64,000 nt of DNA from Leucobacter sp. wl10 (GCF_003569785.1 NZ_KZ983988.1:62001-126000), one strand, 5' to 3'; counted from the first letter of the stretch, positions 32,405 to 43,319 are shown. Made by a program: numbers and translations. Notes: generated by a model from the sequence alone, not told the origin.

Positions 32405-34309
32405 ATGCCTACCACGCTCCAGAACGTCGTGTTCCCCATCGCCAAGGACCCCGACGTGCTGCCGCTCTACGCCGACGCCGAGACGTGGACCTCCGTGCGC
32501 GGCCGGCCGGTGCGCCTGAGCGAGAACGCGCACATCGACAACGTGCTCTCGCGCAGCAGCGTGCGCGTGCGCTCGGGGCAGCGCGTCTCGTACGCCAGCT
32601 ACTTCAACGCCTTCCCCGCCTCGTACTGGCAGCGCTGGACCGTAGTCGACCGGGTCGCGCTCACGTTGCGCACACAGGGACCGGGCACCATCATCGTCTA
32701 CCGCTCCAACGCCTCCGGGGTGCAGCAGCGCGTCGATTCCCGCGCGGTCAGGGGATCCGACGAAAGCGTGTTCGATCTGCCGCTGCGGTCGTTCAGCGAC
32801 GGCGGCTGGTACTGGTTCGATCTCATCGCCAGCACCGACGAGCTGATCCTCGAGAGCGGGGCCTGGACCACCGACGCAGAGCCGGTCTCCACCGGCCGGC
32901 TGAGCCTCGGCATGACCACCTACAACAAGCCCGACTACTGCGTGGCCACGCTCGCGGGCATCGCGGACGACCCGGCGCTGCTCGAAGCCATCGACCGCGT
33001 CTTCCTGGTCGATCAGGGCACGCGCAAGGTGCGCGAAGAGGCGGGCTTCGACGCGGCCGCCGAGCGGCTCGGCGAGAAGCTGCGCGTGATCGAGCAGGGC
33101 AACATCGGCGGATCGGGCGGCTTCGCCCGCTCGATGGCCGAGACCCTCGAGCGCGAGGACACCGACTTTCTGCTGCTGCTCGACGACGACGTCGAGTTCG
33201 AGACGGAGAGCGCGCTGCGCGCCCTGCAGTTCGGCCGTTTCAGCCGCACCCCGGTGATCGTGGGCGGCCACATGTTCGATCTGCTCGACAAGCCCGTGCT
33301 GCACGCCTGGGCCGAGGTCGTGCGGCCCGGCCCCTTCATGTGGGGCCCGTCGTTCGATGAGCAGCACCGACACGACTTCCGCAGGCGCAACCTGCGCCAG
33401 ACGCCGTGGATGCACGCCCGCCTCGACGCCGACTACAACGGCTGGTGGATGTGCATGATCCCGAAGCGCATCATCGCCGAGATCGGGCTCGCCCTTCCCG
33501 CCTTCATCAAGTGGGACGACGCCGAGTACGGGCTGCGGGCGAAGGAGGCGGGCTACCGCACCGTTTCGCTGCCCGGCGTGGCGCTCTGGCACGTATCGTG
33601 GATCGACAAGGACGACTCGCAGGACTGGCAGGCGTTCTTCCACACCCGCAACCGGATCGTCGCCGGCCTGCTGCACTCCGATCGGCCCGGCGGCGGCGGA
33701 CTGCTGCAGAACAGCGGGCGGCAGGACATCAAGAAGCTGCTCAACATGCAGTACTACGCCGTGCAGCTCGCGGTCGACGGCATGCGCGCCGTGCTGCGCG
33801 GCCCCGGTCGGCTGCACGACGACATCGCGAAGGACATGCCGCAGGCCCGCGCCCGCGCCGCCGACTTTCCCGAGACTCGCGTCTACCGCTCGGGCGACGA
33901 GAACGCGCCGGTCTCTCGCGGGGGGCGCGCGCTGCCGCTGCTCGAGAAGCCCCGCGACTACCCGACCGGGCTGCGCCTCGCCCTGTTCACCCTGCGAATG
34001 GTGCCGCAGCACTGGCTGCGGCAGAGCAACGAGAACGACGAGCATGCGCCCGAACTCGAGTACCCGAAGCAGGACGCGCTGTGGTGGCGCATCCCGCACC
34101 ACAGCAGCGTCATCGTGGGTTCGGCCGACGGGGCGGGCAAGATGTGGTACCGGCACGACCGCGCGAAGTTTCGCCGCCTGCTGCGCGAGTCGCGCGCGCT
34201 CACCCGCAAGATCGAGAAGGACTGGGACCGGCTGGCGCGGGAGTACCGGGAGGCGCTGCCCAGGATCGCCTCGGTCGAGGAATGGAAGAAGACCTTCGAG
34301 GGGCGGTAG
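32405..34309 (+). CDS. GlfT2-like galactofuranosyltransferase
   Basis: This 634-residue protein matches GlfT2, the processive galactofuranosyltransferase of mycobacteria, in domain order and key residues. It has an N-terminal beta domain (1-160), a GT2 core with the metal-binding DDD at 260-262 (mycobacterial GlfT2 has DDD at 256-258), NGWWMC at 345-350, and the catalytic-base region FIKWDDAEYG at 367-376, followed by WHVSW. The helical C-terminal domain is complete. The donor would be UDP-galactofuranose from the mutase at 39294-40433. GAGAGG precedes the ATG at 32405, and TAGACT at 32338 may be the -10 element. A galactofuranan rather than arabinogalactan is likely in this lineage. Confidence 0.92.
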   Translation: MPTTLQNVVFPIAKDPDVLPLYADAETWTSVRGRPVRLSENAHIDNVLSRSSVRVRSGQRVSYASYFNAFPASYWQRWTVVDRVALTLRTQGPGTIIVYRSNASGVQQRVDSRAVRGSDESVFDLPLRSFSDGGWYWFDLIASTDELILESGAWTTDAEPVSTGRLSLGMTTYNKPDYCVATLAGIADDPALLEAIDRVFLVDQGTRKVREEAGFDAAAERLGEKLRVIEQGNIGGSGGFARSMAETLEREDTDFLLLLDDDVEFETESALRALQFGRFSRTPVIVGGHMFDLLDKPVLHAWAEVVRPGPFMWGPSFDEQHRHDFRRRNLRQTPWMHARLDADYNGWWMCMIPKRIIAEIGLALPAFIKWDDAEYGLRAKEAGYRTVSLPGVALWHVSWIDKDDSQDWQAFFHTRNRIVAGLLHSDRPGGGGLLQNSGRQDIKKLLNMQYYAVQLAVDGMRAVLRGPGRLHDDIAKDMPQARARAADFPETRVYRSGDENAPVSRGGRALPLLEKPRDYPTGLRLALFTLRMVPQHWLRQSNENDEHAPELEYPKQDALWWRIPHHSSVIVGSADGAGKMWYRHDRAKFRRLLRESRALTRKIEKDWDRLAREYREALPRIASVEEWKKTFEGR

Positions 34310-34315
34310 AGACCC

Positions 34316-35869
34316 TCAGGCTCGCGGGCCCGCGCCTCGGGGCGCACGCGCCGGGGCCCGCAGGTCGAGGCTCGCGTTGCCGTGCTCGGTGGCGTACAGG
34401 CGCATGCCGGCCGCCTTGCTCGGTTGCCCGTCTGCGGCAGCGACCCGCGCCCGGCGGCCGCTCAGACTGCCCCGCACCTCGAGGATCGTCCAGAGGTCGA
34501 CGCGATCGCGGGCGAACCGGCGCATCAGCTCCAGCGGCAGCACGAAACGGTAGGCGAGCGCGTCGGGCCTCCCGGCGACGCGGAAGCGGCGGCCGGGCAC
34601 CGAGATACCCCTGCCCACCCGTCTCCCCGAGAGATGGAGATACACCCGGATCCCGCCCCCGGCGAGAAAGCTCTCCGCGCGGCGCGTGACTCCGCGGCCG
34701 ACGCGCCAGCGCAGCGTCGGCCGCAGCAGGCGGTGCAGCCGTTCGGCGGCGGCCACCCGCGCCGGGCCGGGCTTCGACGCCCCGCTCAACAGGCGCTCCT
34801 CGGCGCTCGGGATCACCTCGACCATCACCTCGACCCCGCCCGGCACCGCTTCGAGGCCCAGGCAGACCGACTCGTGCGCCAGATCGGCCTGCGCATCGAC
34901 GAGGGTGTCGATCCCCTCGAGATCGCCGGCCCGGATCAGTCGGCACAGCTGCGCATTGGTCGGGTTGCCCATCGCTGCGTCGCGCTCCGGCGCCACCAGC
35001 TCGTCGAGGAACGCCCGGTGCTGCGCGACCCACTCGGCCTTGCGGTCATCCGTCATGCGCTGCCAGCGCTGGGGAGCGTAGAAGCGGAGGCCCTTTCGCG
35101 CGAACAGCTGCTGCACGAGGCGACGCGCGCGTTCGGGATCGGGCACCTCTGCAAGCAGGGTGGCCGCGATGCGTCGGCACGACCCCACGTAGTTCTCGGG
35201 CTGGATCGGGCTCGACGAGATGTTCTTCTCGTCGTCGCGCTTGGCGATGAAGTAGAGGGGGTCGGCGCCGCAGAACAGGATCAGCCGCGCCCGTACGTAA
35301 GCCGCGGTCACGAAGATGCCGTCCTCGAGACGCACCCGCCCCTCCGGAAACCTGAGCGCGTGCTGCTCGATCAGTGAGCGGCGGAACAGCTTCTGCGGCG
35401 ACAGCGTCTCCATCGCCCGCTCCAGCGAGATCTCGCCCTCGGGGTGGAGCTTGAAGAGCGACTGCACGCCCCTGCCGCCCACTCCCTGGAACCTCGGGAT
35501 CACGACGTCGGCGTCCCGCTCCTCCGCCATGGCGACCAGGGCGCTGAGCGCGTGCGGAGCCATCGTGTCGTCCGAGTCCATGAAGAACACGAACTCGCCA
35601 CTCGCACGCTCGAGCCCGCGGTTGCGGGGCATTCCCGGCCAGCCGCTGTTCGCCTGATGCACCACGGTGAGGCGGGGATCCTGCTCGGCGAAGCGGTCGA
35701 GCTCCTCGCCCGAACCGTCGGTCGAGCCGTCGTCGACGGCGATGACCTCGATCGAGCGGAGATCCTGCCCCAGCACCGACTCGAGCGTCGCGGTCACGTA
35801 CGGCATGGAGTCGTAGACCGGAAGGATCACGCTCACCGTCGGGTGCGGGGCTTCACGTCCAAGATCCAT
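34316..35869 (-). CDS. GT2 glycosyltransferase with long C-terminal region
   Basis: This 517-residue protein has a GT2 catalytic domain at about 10-230 (VSVILPVYDSMPYVTATLESVL, VDDGSTDGSGEEL, PRNRGLERASGEFVFFMDSDD). An unassigned C-terminal half of about 280 residues is rich in Arg. It resembles wall teichoic acid-type and capsular GT2 enzymes in layout but carries no domain I can name. A GGGGGAGG ribosome-binding site precedes the ATG at 35869. It is convergent with the GlfT2-like gene (6 bases between stops) and divergent from the acyltransferase. Confidence 0.85.
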   Translation of the reverse strand: MDLGREAPHPTVSVILPVYDSMPYVTATLESVLGQDLRSIEVIAVDDGSTDGSGEELDRFAEQDPRLTVVHQANSGWPGMPRNRGLERASGEFVFFMDSDDTMAPHALSALVAMAEERDADVVIPRFQGVGGRGVQSLFKLHPEGEISLERAMETLSPQKLFRRSLIEQHALRFPEGRVRLEDGIFVTAAYVRARLILFCGADPLYFIAKRDDEKNISSSPIQPENYVGSCRRIAATLLAEVPDPERARRLVQQLFARKGLRFYAPQRWQRMTDDRKAEWVAQHRAFLDELVAPERDAAMGNPTNAQLCRLIRAGDLEGIDTLVDAQADLAHESVCLGLEAVPGGVEVMVEVIPSAEERLLSGASKPGPARVAAAERLHRLLRPTLRWRVGRGVTRRAESFLAGGGIRVYLHLSGRRVGRGISVPGRRFRVAGRPDALAYRFVLPLELMRRFARDRVDLWTILEVRGSLSGRRARVAAADGQPSKAAGMRLYATEHGNASLDLRAPARAPRGAGPRA

Positions 35870-36015
35870 CCGTCGGCCTCCCCCGGCTCATCGTACCCCA
35901 TACACCGTAGTACGACTCGCGCTCCGCGAACCGGTGAGCGGGCTGTGTGGTCGCTGCCCATTCTCGGCGACCCGGCTGGGAGGCCGAGCGGGCCCCGTTT
36001 GTTATCATCCCGATG

Positions 36016-37083
36016 ATGGTGGCTTCGCATACGCGGATCGGGAGCGCGACCCAGCGCCTCTGGTACTTCGACGCGCTCCGGGCGATCGCGATCCTGGCGG
36101 TCGTCACGATCCACGCCGCGATCACCGAGTGGCACCAGGCACCCGTCGAGAGCTGGCGCTGGGACGTACTCAACTGGATCAACAGCCTTCCGCGCTTCTG
36201 CGTGCCCGTGTTCCTCATGATCAGCGGGGCGCTGTTCCTCGACCCCTCGCGGGAGGTGACCTGGCGGGCGCTGTGGCGCAAGTATCTGCCGCGCGTGGCC
36301 GCGGCCTTCGCGGCGTGGTCGCTGTTCTTCGCCCTCGTCAACGTCTACGGGCCTGGCGGGAGCGGTTCCTTCCCGGAGCTGGTGACCCGGTTCTTCACCG
36401 GCCACTTCCACCTGTGGTTCCTGCTCGCGCTCATGGGTCTCTACCTGTTGGTCCCGATCCTGCGCCCCATCGTGCGCGACCGCCGCGTGGCGTGGTACTT
36501 CGTCGGCCTCGCCCTCCCCTTCGCCTACGTGTTCCCCATGCTCGAGCGGGTGCCCGCCATCGGCGACGTGCTCGGATCGATGCTCGGCGCCGCGAAGCTC
36601 GAGCTGGTGCTCGGTTACAGCTCGTACTTCGTGCTCGGCTACCTGCTGAGCCGGGTGCGGCTGCAGCCCTGGCAGCTGTGGGCGCTCGCGGGGGCGGGCG
36701 CGGCGGGCCTCGCCGCGACCGCGGTCGGCACCGCGGCGGTATCACGGCGGGCGGGCGAGTGGGACGAGCTGTTCTACGGATTCCTGACGCCGAACGTGCT
36801 GGCGGTGTCCGTGGCGGTCTTCTGCCTGGTGAAGGCCGCGGGAGACCGCGGCGATCCGGCGCGCGAGCCCTCGCGCATCGTCGGCTTCCTCTCGAACTAC
36901 TCGTTCGGCATCTACCTCGTGCACCCGTTCTTCCAGTGGGTGTACCGGCAGTTCGGGCTCACCACCGAGTTCGCGCACCCGCTCATCTCGGTACCGGCGC
37001 TGACGCTGCTCGTGCTGATCCCGAGCGCGGTCACCGCTGTGCTCATCAGCAGGATCCCGCGCGTCGGGCGCTTTCTGGGGTGA
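36016..37083 (+). CDS. acyltransferase-3 family membrane protein
   Basis: This 355-residue integral membrane O-acyltransferase (acyltransferase 3 family) transfers acetyl or other short acyl groups onto sugars. The signature WYFDALRAIAILAVVTIHA with the conserved His lies near residues 17-35. About ten hydrophobic helices follow, including NYSFGIYLVHPFFQWVY near 293. The start is uncertain: ATG 36013 or 36016; TATCAT at 36003-36008 is seven bases before 36016, fitting a leaderless start there, and there is no ribosome-binding site. It probably acetylates the locus's glycan. Confidence 0.88.
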   Translation: MVASHTRIGSATQRLWYFDALRAIAILAVVTIHAAITEWHQAPVESWRWDVLNWINSLPRFCVPVFLMISGALFLDPSREVTWRALWRKYLPRVAAAFAAWSLFFALVNVYGPGGSGSFPELVTRFFTGHFHLWFLLALMGLYLLVPILRPIVRDRRVAWYFVGLALPFAYVFPMLERVPAIGDVLGSMLGAAKLELVLGYSSYFVLGYLLSRVRLQPWQLWALAGAGAAGLAATAVGTAAVSRRAGEWDELFYGFLTPNVLAVSVAVFCLVKAAGDRGDPAREPSRIVGFLSNYSFGIYLVHPFFQWVYRQFGLTTEFAHPLISVPALTLLVLIPSAVTAVLISRIPRVGRFLG

Positions 37084-37155
37084 GGTCTCGGGGCGGGGCG
37101 GAATCCCGGGCCCGACATCCGAAACCCGCACCGCTCTCGCCCCGGCGCATGAGCA

Positions 37156-39162
37156 TCAGGAAGCGGGGCTCGCCGCCTCGCCCAGCGCATCGGGCGACAA
37201 CTCCACGTAGTCGTGATGCTTCGGGCCTCGCCCGTCGCCCGCCGTCCGCCTGCGCATCCGCCGCCACAGCCAGGGCAGAGCGTACGCCCTGAGCCACTCG
37301 GCCCGCGATATCCCCTGCCTGCCCCGCTCCGTGTCGGCCTCGTCGTGGAAGGCCCGCTCGAGCGACCCCAGAACCTTGGCGTCGGAGACGCCGAGCACGG
37401 CCGCCGCGTGGTAGGCGAGGATCCGATGGCCCGCCGGGGTCAGGTGCACGCGGTCATCGGCCCACACGTCGGGGTCGGCGATCCCCGGGATGGTCGCGGT
37501 GTCGAGCAGATAGCAGCCGTGGGAGCGCGCGATCTCGCGCACGCGGTCGGCGAACTCGGAGAAGCGGTTCGCGAGCACGGGCAAGACGCGACTCCCGGGC
37601 AGGAACGGGGTGCCGATCAGCACGTCGGCGCCGGCCGCCCGAAGCCGGGCGACCTGTTCGTTCAGGCGTCGCGCGGCCCCGTCGACATCGATCCGGGCGC
37701 GCACCAGGTCGTTGGCGCCGATCAGCACGGACACCAGGTCCGGGCGCATCGAGAGCGCCTGATCGACCTGCGCCTCGAGGTGGCGCACCTGCCTGCTCCG
37801 CACCGCAAGGTTCGCGAACCGGATCCCCGCCTCTTCGGCTTTCCGGTCGGAGAGGAGCATGGCGAGCCGAGCCGCCCAGCCCAGGTACTCGCCCTCGGGC
37901 ATGCGCGAAGAATCGCACAGTCCCTCCGTGACCGAATCGCCCAGCGCGACGTACCGCCTCCAGTTCGGCGCGGCGCCTGCCGGTGCGGAGCGAGCCTGCG
38001 GGTACGACGGGCGGGACGGCATCCCCGCGAGAACCCGGGGCCGACACACCTCTTGGGCCTCCCGGTAGTGGTCGACGAGCTGCTCGCACAGGGACGACCA
38101 GGTTCGATGCCGCACCGATCCGCGAGCTGCCCGAGAGAACGCGGCGCGCTTTCCGTGATCCCCCACGAGATCCTCGACCCGGGAGCGCATCTCCGCGAGA
38201 TCGCCCGGCCGGTAGGTCCAGCCGTCGATGCTGTTGCGCACGAGGTCGAGCGGTCCGCCCTTCCCCGTCGCGACGACCGGGACGCCGCTCGCCTGCGCCT
38301 CCTGCACCGTCTGGCAGAAGGTCTCCGTCTCCCCCGGGTGCACGAACACGTCGATGCTCGCCATGGCCCGGGCGAGTTCCATGCCCCCGAGATGCCCGGT
38401 GAAATGAGCTCGAGGGAGCAGACGCTCCAGCTCGGCACGGCTCGGGCCGTCTCCGACGATCAGCAGCCGCGCAGCGGGAAGATCGTGAACGGCCAGAAGA
38501 TCCTCGACCTGCTTCTCGGGCGCGAGCCGCCCGACGTACCCCACGATGGACCGGCCGGGAGCGACCTCGTTCCGCCAGGCTTCGCTGCGACGCTCCGGCG
38601 CGAACCGCTCGGCGTCGACGCCGCGTCCCCAGTGGCGAAGACGCTCGATACCGAGCGCCGTGAGCTGGGCGTGCGTCGATGTGGACGGGACGAGCGTCAG
38701 GGTGGCGCGACGGTGCAGGCGGGTGACGTGCGAGGCGACGATCGGCGCGCCCCCGAGCACTCGGTACTTGTCGGCGTAGGCGATGACATCGGTCTGGTAG
38801 ACCGCGACCGACGGTATGCCGAGGGTCTCGGCCGCCCGCACGCCCGCCCAGCCGAGGGCGAACGGCGACGCGAGGTGCACGACCTCGGCGCCGAACCGCC
38901 TGAGAATCGTCGAGATCCTCGCCGGGCGGGTGAGCACCACGCGGACGTCGGGATACGAGGGCAACGGGTACGAGCGCAGCAACTCCATGCGCGCGCCGCG
39001 GAGATCGGGATCGATCCCGCAATCGACCGTCCGGCCCGCGTCGGGCGCGATCACCAGCAACTCGTGCCCCCGGCGGGACAGCTGCTCGAGAACTTGCAGG
39101 ACGGAACCCGTGACACCGTTCATGTGAGGGAGGAAAGATTCAGCGATGAGCGCGACCTTCAC
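37156..39162 (-). CDS. GT4 mannosyltransferase - SGNH hydrolase fusion
   Basis: This is a 668-residue protein. Residues 1-375 form a complete GT4 enzyme of the MgtA/PimB type (SFLPHMNGVTGS, VYQTDVIAYADKY, GRGVDAERF, GYVGRLAPEKQVEDLL, and the E-x7-E region in HPGETETFCQTVQEAQASG). A 25-residue Pro/Arg/Ala linker follows. Residues about 400-600 form an SGNH/GDSL esterase with GDSVTEG (Ser410), an Asn-bearing block near 451, IGAND (481-485) and the Asp570/His573 pair in DDRVHLTPAGH. A basic tail ends the protein. The hydrolase half has no export signal, so it should act in the cytosol, perhaps removing or moving an acyl group on the same acceptor. The start is GTG 39162 after GATGGAGGC. Confidence 0.88.
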   Translation of the reverse strand: MKVALIAESFLPHMNGVTGSVLQVLEQLSRRGHELLVIAPDAGRTVDCGIDPDLRGARMELLRSYPLPSYPDVRVVLTRPARISTILRRFGAEVVHLASPFALGWAGVRAAETLGIPSVAVYQTDVIAYADKYRVLGGAPIVASHVTRLHRRATLTLVPSTSTHAQLTALGIERLRHWGRGVDAERFAPERRSEAWRNEVAPGRSIVGYVGRLAPEKQVEDLLAVHDLPAARLLIVGDGPSRAELERLLPRAHFTGHLGGMELARAMASIDVFVHPGETETFCQTVQEAQASGVPVVATGKGGPLDLVRNSIDGWTYRPGDLAEMRSRVEDLVGDHGKRAAFSRAARGSVRHRTWSSLCEQLVDHYREAQEVCRPRVLAGMPSRPSYPQARSAPAGAAPNWRRYVALGDSVTEGLCDSSRMPEGEYLGWAARLAMLLSDRKAEEAGIRFANLAVRSRQVRHLEAQVDQALSMRPDLVSVLIGANDLVRARIDVDGAARRLNEQVARLRAAGADVLIGTPFLPGSRVLPVLANRFSEFADRVREIARSHGCYLLDTATIPGIADPDVWADDRVHLTPAGHRILAYHAAAVLGVSDAKVLGSLERAFHDEADTERGRQGISRAEWLRAYALPWLWRRMRRRTAGDGRGPKHHDYVELSPDALGEAASPAS

Positions 39163-39293
39163 GCCTCCATCGTGGGACCTGCCGGCCGCGCGAGGCGACG
39201 ACCCGACGCTCCATCACCCAATGTTCGCCCGCTGCACACGAGGAGCTGCGCACCGTTCACGCCGCGGACACCGGCGCCGGGCCGGTGGCCGGG

Positions 39294-40733
<1,440 letters not shown>

Positions 40734-40761
40734 TCACCGCTCGGTCGCAGGGAGGCCGCCG

Positions 40762-41700
40762 ATGTCCGCTTTCACCCACACGCTCGGGGTCGTCGGCGCG
40801 GGCGTGCTCGCGTTCGGCGCCGTGCTCGCCGCCTCCCAGCTCACAACGCCCCTCGCCGAGACCGGGGAGCAGCGCCCTCCCGCGGTCGGTGCCCCGGAAG
40901 GCGGCGCCGAGTCGCCGGCCGGGGGCTCACAGAATCCGTCGACGGCGCGCGTCGATCCATCCTCCCTCCCGCTCGAGGAGGCGGTCCTCGGCCGTTGGCG
41001 CGCACCCGAGCCCGCCAATCAGGATGCCTTCATCGAGCTGACGGAGTACGGACTCTGGATCGCCTCCGACGGCTGTAACAGCTCCGAGGGCACCTGGCAG
41101 GTCGACGCCGACGGCGCGCTCACCGTCGGCGGGGCCGGAGCCATGACCCAGGTCGGCTGCGACAACGAGCCGCTCCCCGAGGCGATGCGGTCGGCGCGGT
41201 CGGTCGAGCTCGACAACGAGGGGCGGCTGATCCTGACCGACGAGACCGGTGTCGAGACCGTTCTGGAGCGCAGACGGGAGACGGGCATCTCGTTGGCGGG
41301 TCGCTGGATCGGCCCCGCCTCCGCCACCGCATCGAGCATCGTGGACTTCTCAGATGACGGGGCGTGGCGCGCAACGGTCGGCTGCCACGAGTTCTTCGGC
41401 ACCTGGACGCTCGAGCGCAACGGCGACAACTGGGTCGAGCCGCCGCCGGGCGGCGAGGGCGTCACGAGGTTCAGCACCGCGCCCGGACTGCTCAGCATCG
41501 GCCCGGCCCCGTCTGAACCGACTCCCGAGTGCTTGAGCGAGTCGGCCGGCACGCTGGCCCTCGACTACGACACCCGGTACTGGTTCGGCTTCTCCTCGCC
41601 GACTTCCTTCGCGATCGCCCCGGTCGACACCGCTGCGCTGCCCGAGCGGTATATCACCTTCTTCCGCACGGAGCCGGGTCGGCAGCCGTACTCTCCCTGA
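40762..41700 (+). CDS. secreted META-domain-like protein, two repeats
   Basis: This 312-residue protein has an N-terminal hydrophobic segment (about 8-27) that looks like a Sec signal or anchor; no lipobox cysteine follows. After a Pro/Gly/Ala-rich linker (28-70) come two similar halves, each resembling a META/HslJ-type module: a GRWRAPEP or GRWIGPAS start, then an ASDGCNSSEGTW or ATVGCHEFFGTW block with a conserved cysteine. It is probably cell-surface bound or secreted. GGGAGG lies seven bases before the ATG at 40762. No enzymatic function is apparent. Confidence 0.75.
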   Translation: MSAFTHTLGVVGAGVLAFGAVLAASQLTTPLAETGEQRPPAVGAPEGGAESPAGGSQNPSTARVDPSSLPLEEAVLGRWRAPEPANQDAFIELTEYGLWIASDGCNSSEGTWQVDADGALTVGGAGAMTQVGCDNEPLPEAMRSARSVELDNEGRLILTDETGVETVLERRRETGISLAGRWIGPASATASSIVDFSDDGAWRATVGCHEFFGTWTLERNGDNWVEPPPGGEGVTRFSTAPGLLSIGPAPSEPTPECLSESAGTLALDYDTRYWFGFSSPTSFAIAPVDTAALPERYITFFRTEPGRQPYSP

Positions 41701-41724
41701 GCGGCCCCGCGATCGGCCGGGCGC

Positions 41725-42678
41725 TCAGCCCTGTGCGAGTGCGGCCGCGATGATGCGGTGCGCGGGGAGGATGCTGCGGCGCTCCTCGTCGGCGTCGACG
41801 CGCCCCCCGACGAGGTCGACGAAGTGCTCGAACTGAGCCGCGAGCGGCTCGAGGCCCGAGACCTCCGGCACCTCCATCTCCGTCATCTGCCGGAAGCCGA
41901 CCTTGTCGCCCGTGCTCTCGATGTTCGTGTGGCGGTACTTCGTCACGCCGCGCAGCAGCAGGTCGACTTCCACCATGGAGTCGAGCGACTGCACCGTCAC
42001 GCGGCGCACCTTGCGCTGACCGATGCGGCTCGCGGAGGCCGAGGCGATCCCGCCTCCGGGGAAGCGCAGCGTCATGTCGATGACGTCTTCGGCGCCCGCC
42101 ACCGATTCCGGGTGGAAGAAGCCGAGCTCGGAGCTCACCGAATCGGGCGTGACCGATCCGTACATGCGCGAGACGAGGTCGGCGTCGTGCACCAGCATGT
42201 CCCACGCGACGCCCGTCTTGATGCGCGACCAGTACGGCGAGTGCCGTTCGGCGCGCACGTAGACCGGTTCTTCGATGAGCGACTGCGCCGCGAGCACGCC
42301 GGCGTTGAAGCGCTCCAGGAACCCGCACTGCACCGGCACTCCCGCGCGCTCCGCCGCCTGGAGGATCTCCTCGGTCTGCTCGAGCGATGGACACACCGGC
42401 TTCTCGATGAGCACCGGGAGGCCCGCGTCGAGCACCTGCTTCGCGATGCCATAGTGGTACTCGGTCGAGGCCGCGACCACCACCGCGTCGGCGCGCTTCA
42501 GTGCCTCCTCGGCCTCCGGGTACCACTCGCCGCCGTACTGCTCGGTCGCCGCACGGCCGCTGGCCTCGAACGGGTCGACGATGCCGGCCAGCTCGGCGCG
42601 GGCCGAGGAAGAGATGATGCGCGCGTGGTTGCGCCCCATCGCGCCGGCTCCGAAGAGGACGATGTTCGGGTTTGCCAT
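41725..42678 (-). CDS. Gfo/Idh/MocA-family sugar dehydrogenase (possible UDP-sugar 3-dehydrogenase)
   Basis: This 317-residue NAD(P)-dependent oxidoreductase has a Rossmann motif GAGAMG at 10-15, and the EKPVCPS block at 92-98 contains the catalytic-type Lys93 of the family. Then come GFLERFNAGV and a C-terminal beta-sheet domain. In surface glycan loci such proteins (GnnA, WlbA) oxidise the C3 hydroxyl of UDP-GlcNAc-type sugars, so that a DegT aminotransferase can place an amino group there. A DegT enzyme lies at 57799-58911 and LpxA/LpxD-like acyltransferases lie in the same locus, so this role is plausible but inferred. GAGGAG precedes the ATG at 42678. Confidence 0.88.
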   Translation of the reverse strand: MANPNIVLFGAGAMGRNHARIISSSARAELAGIVDPFEASGRAATEQYGGEWYPEAEEALKRADAVVVAASTEYHYGIAKQVLDAGLPVLIEKPVCPSLEQTEEILQAAERAGVPVQCGFLERFNAGVLAAQSLIEEPVYVRAERHSPYWSRIKTGVAWDMLVHDADLVSRMYGSVTPDSVSSELGFFHPESVAGAEDVIDMTLRFPGGGIASASASRIGQRKVRRVTVQSLDSMVEVDLLLRGVTKYRHTNIESTGDKVGFRQMTEMEVPEVSGLEPLAAQFEHFVDLVGGRVDADEERRSILPAHRIIAAALAQG

Positions 42679-42718
42679 GCTTGCTCCTCACCACACTGAC
42701 GACGCGCCCAACCGGGCG

Positions 42719-42809
42719 GGATCGACGCGGACCCCACTAGTCTATGAGTTTCCACCGGGGAAGCCGCCGAGCACGCGCTACAGTCGTGGCATGACTGCAG
42801 CTCTCACCG
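42719..42809 (+). repeat. diverged copy of the LpxD-like gene's promoter and start region
   Basis: This stretch matches 44784-44872 closely, including an unbroken shared block from AGTCTATGAGTTTCCACC through the GCTACAGTCGTGGCATGACTGC start region, with a two-base and a few single-base differences. Both copies include the TACAGT -10 element and the ATG six bases after it. This is evidence of a duplication that once covered the LpxD-like gene. Confidence 0.8.
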
Positions 42810-42892
42810 GCCAGTCCCTCGCGCGAGCGCTGCCCAGCAACCGACGTCGTTCCGAAGAATCCTCTTCCCCGCAACAAAGGAGCAGGGTCTGA
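42791..42892 (+). pseudogene. truncated 5' remnant of a second LpxD-like gene
   Basis: The frame begins MTAALTGQSLARALPS, against MTALTAQTIASDFSAR in the intact LpxD-like gene at 44854. Similarity fades after about 16 codons and the frame stops at 42892 after 33 codons. Its -10 element (TACAGT, 42779-42784) is intact, so it may still be transcribed. It is best read as the left end of a duplicated copy whose remainder was lost. The rest of the interval up to 42994 holds no recognisable gene. Confidence 0.6.
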
Positions 42893-42994
42893 CGTATTCA
42901 ACGACTCGGAACGGCAAGAACCGTCGTCCCCGCCTCTGCGACCGGAGTACCGCATTCAGCGAACTCGGCAGCCGCCCTGATGCGCGGTTCCCGC

Positions 42995-43267
42995 TTACTC
43001 ATCGATATAGACGCACTCCTGATTTGCACACGGGTCTTTCAACGATGGAGACACTTCGTCCCAACCCGGTGGGAAATCCCAAGGACCAATCGTTCGCTGG
43101 CCAGTACCTCCGCCGGGCGCCGGCGTCTCAACTGGAGCAATGCTGGGGACGGGGAGGTCAACATCCTCGCGGCCTGTTTGAAACCGCCCAGCCGACGCTA
43201 CTGCCGCACCGCCGACGCCGACGACAACCACCGCAACCGCCACCCCGCAAAGAACCCATTTGCGCAT
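42995..43267 (-). CDS. small secreted protein with C-terminal C-x4-C tail
   Basis: This 90-residue protein has an N-terminal signal peptide (KW then a Val/Ala/Gly-rich core to about residue 25, with an AxA-type cleavage site near VASA). A Pro/Gly-rich middle follows, and then the C-terminal tail SLKDPCANQECVYIDE. The two cysteines, four residues apart, could form a disulphide outside the cell. The upstream 60-residue gene ends in a closely similar tail. A strong GGAGG lies before the ATG at 43267. It is the third gene of the AT-rich island's minus-strand unit, after the protease. The family is unknown to me. Confidence 0.65.
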   Translation of the reverse strand: MRKWVLCGVAVAVVVVGVGGAAVASAGRFQTGREDVDLPVPSIAPVETPAPGGGTGQRTIGPWDFPPGWDEVSPSLKDPCANQECVYIDE

Positions 43268-43319
43268 CGTCTACCTCCGCCCACACGGCCCCCATGTCAC
43301 CATACTCGCAGGCACTGGC

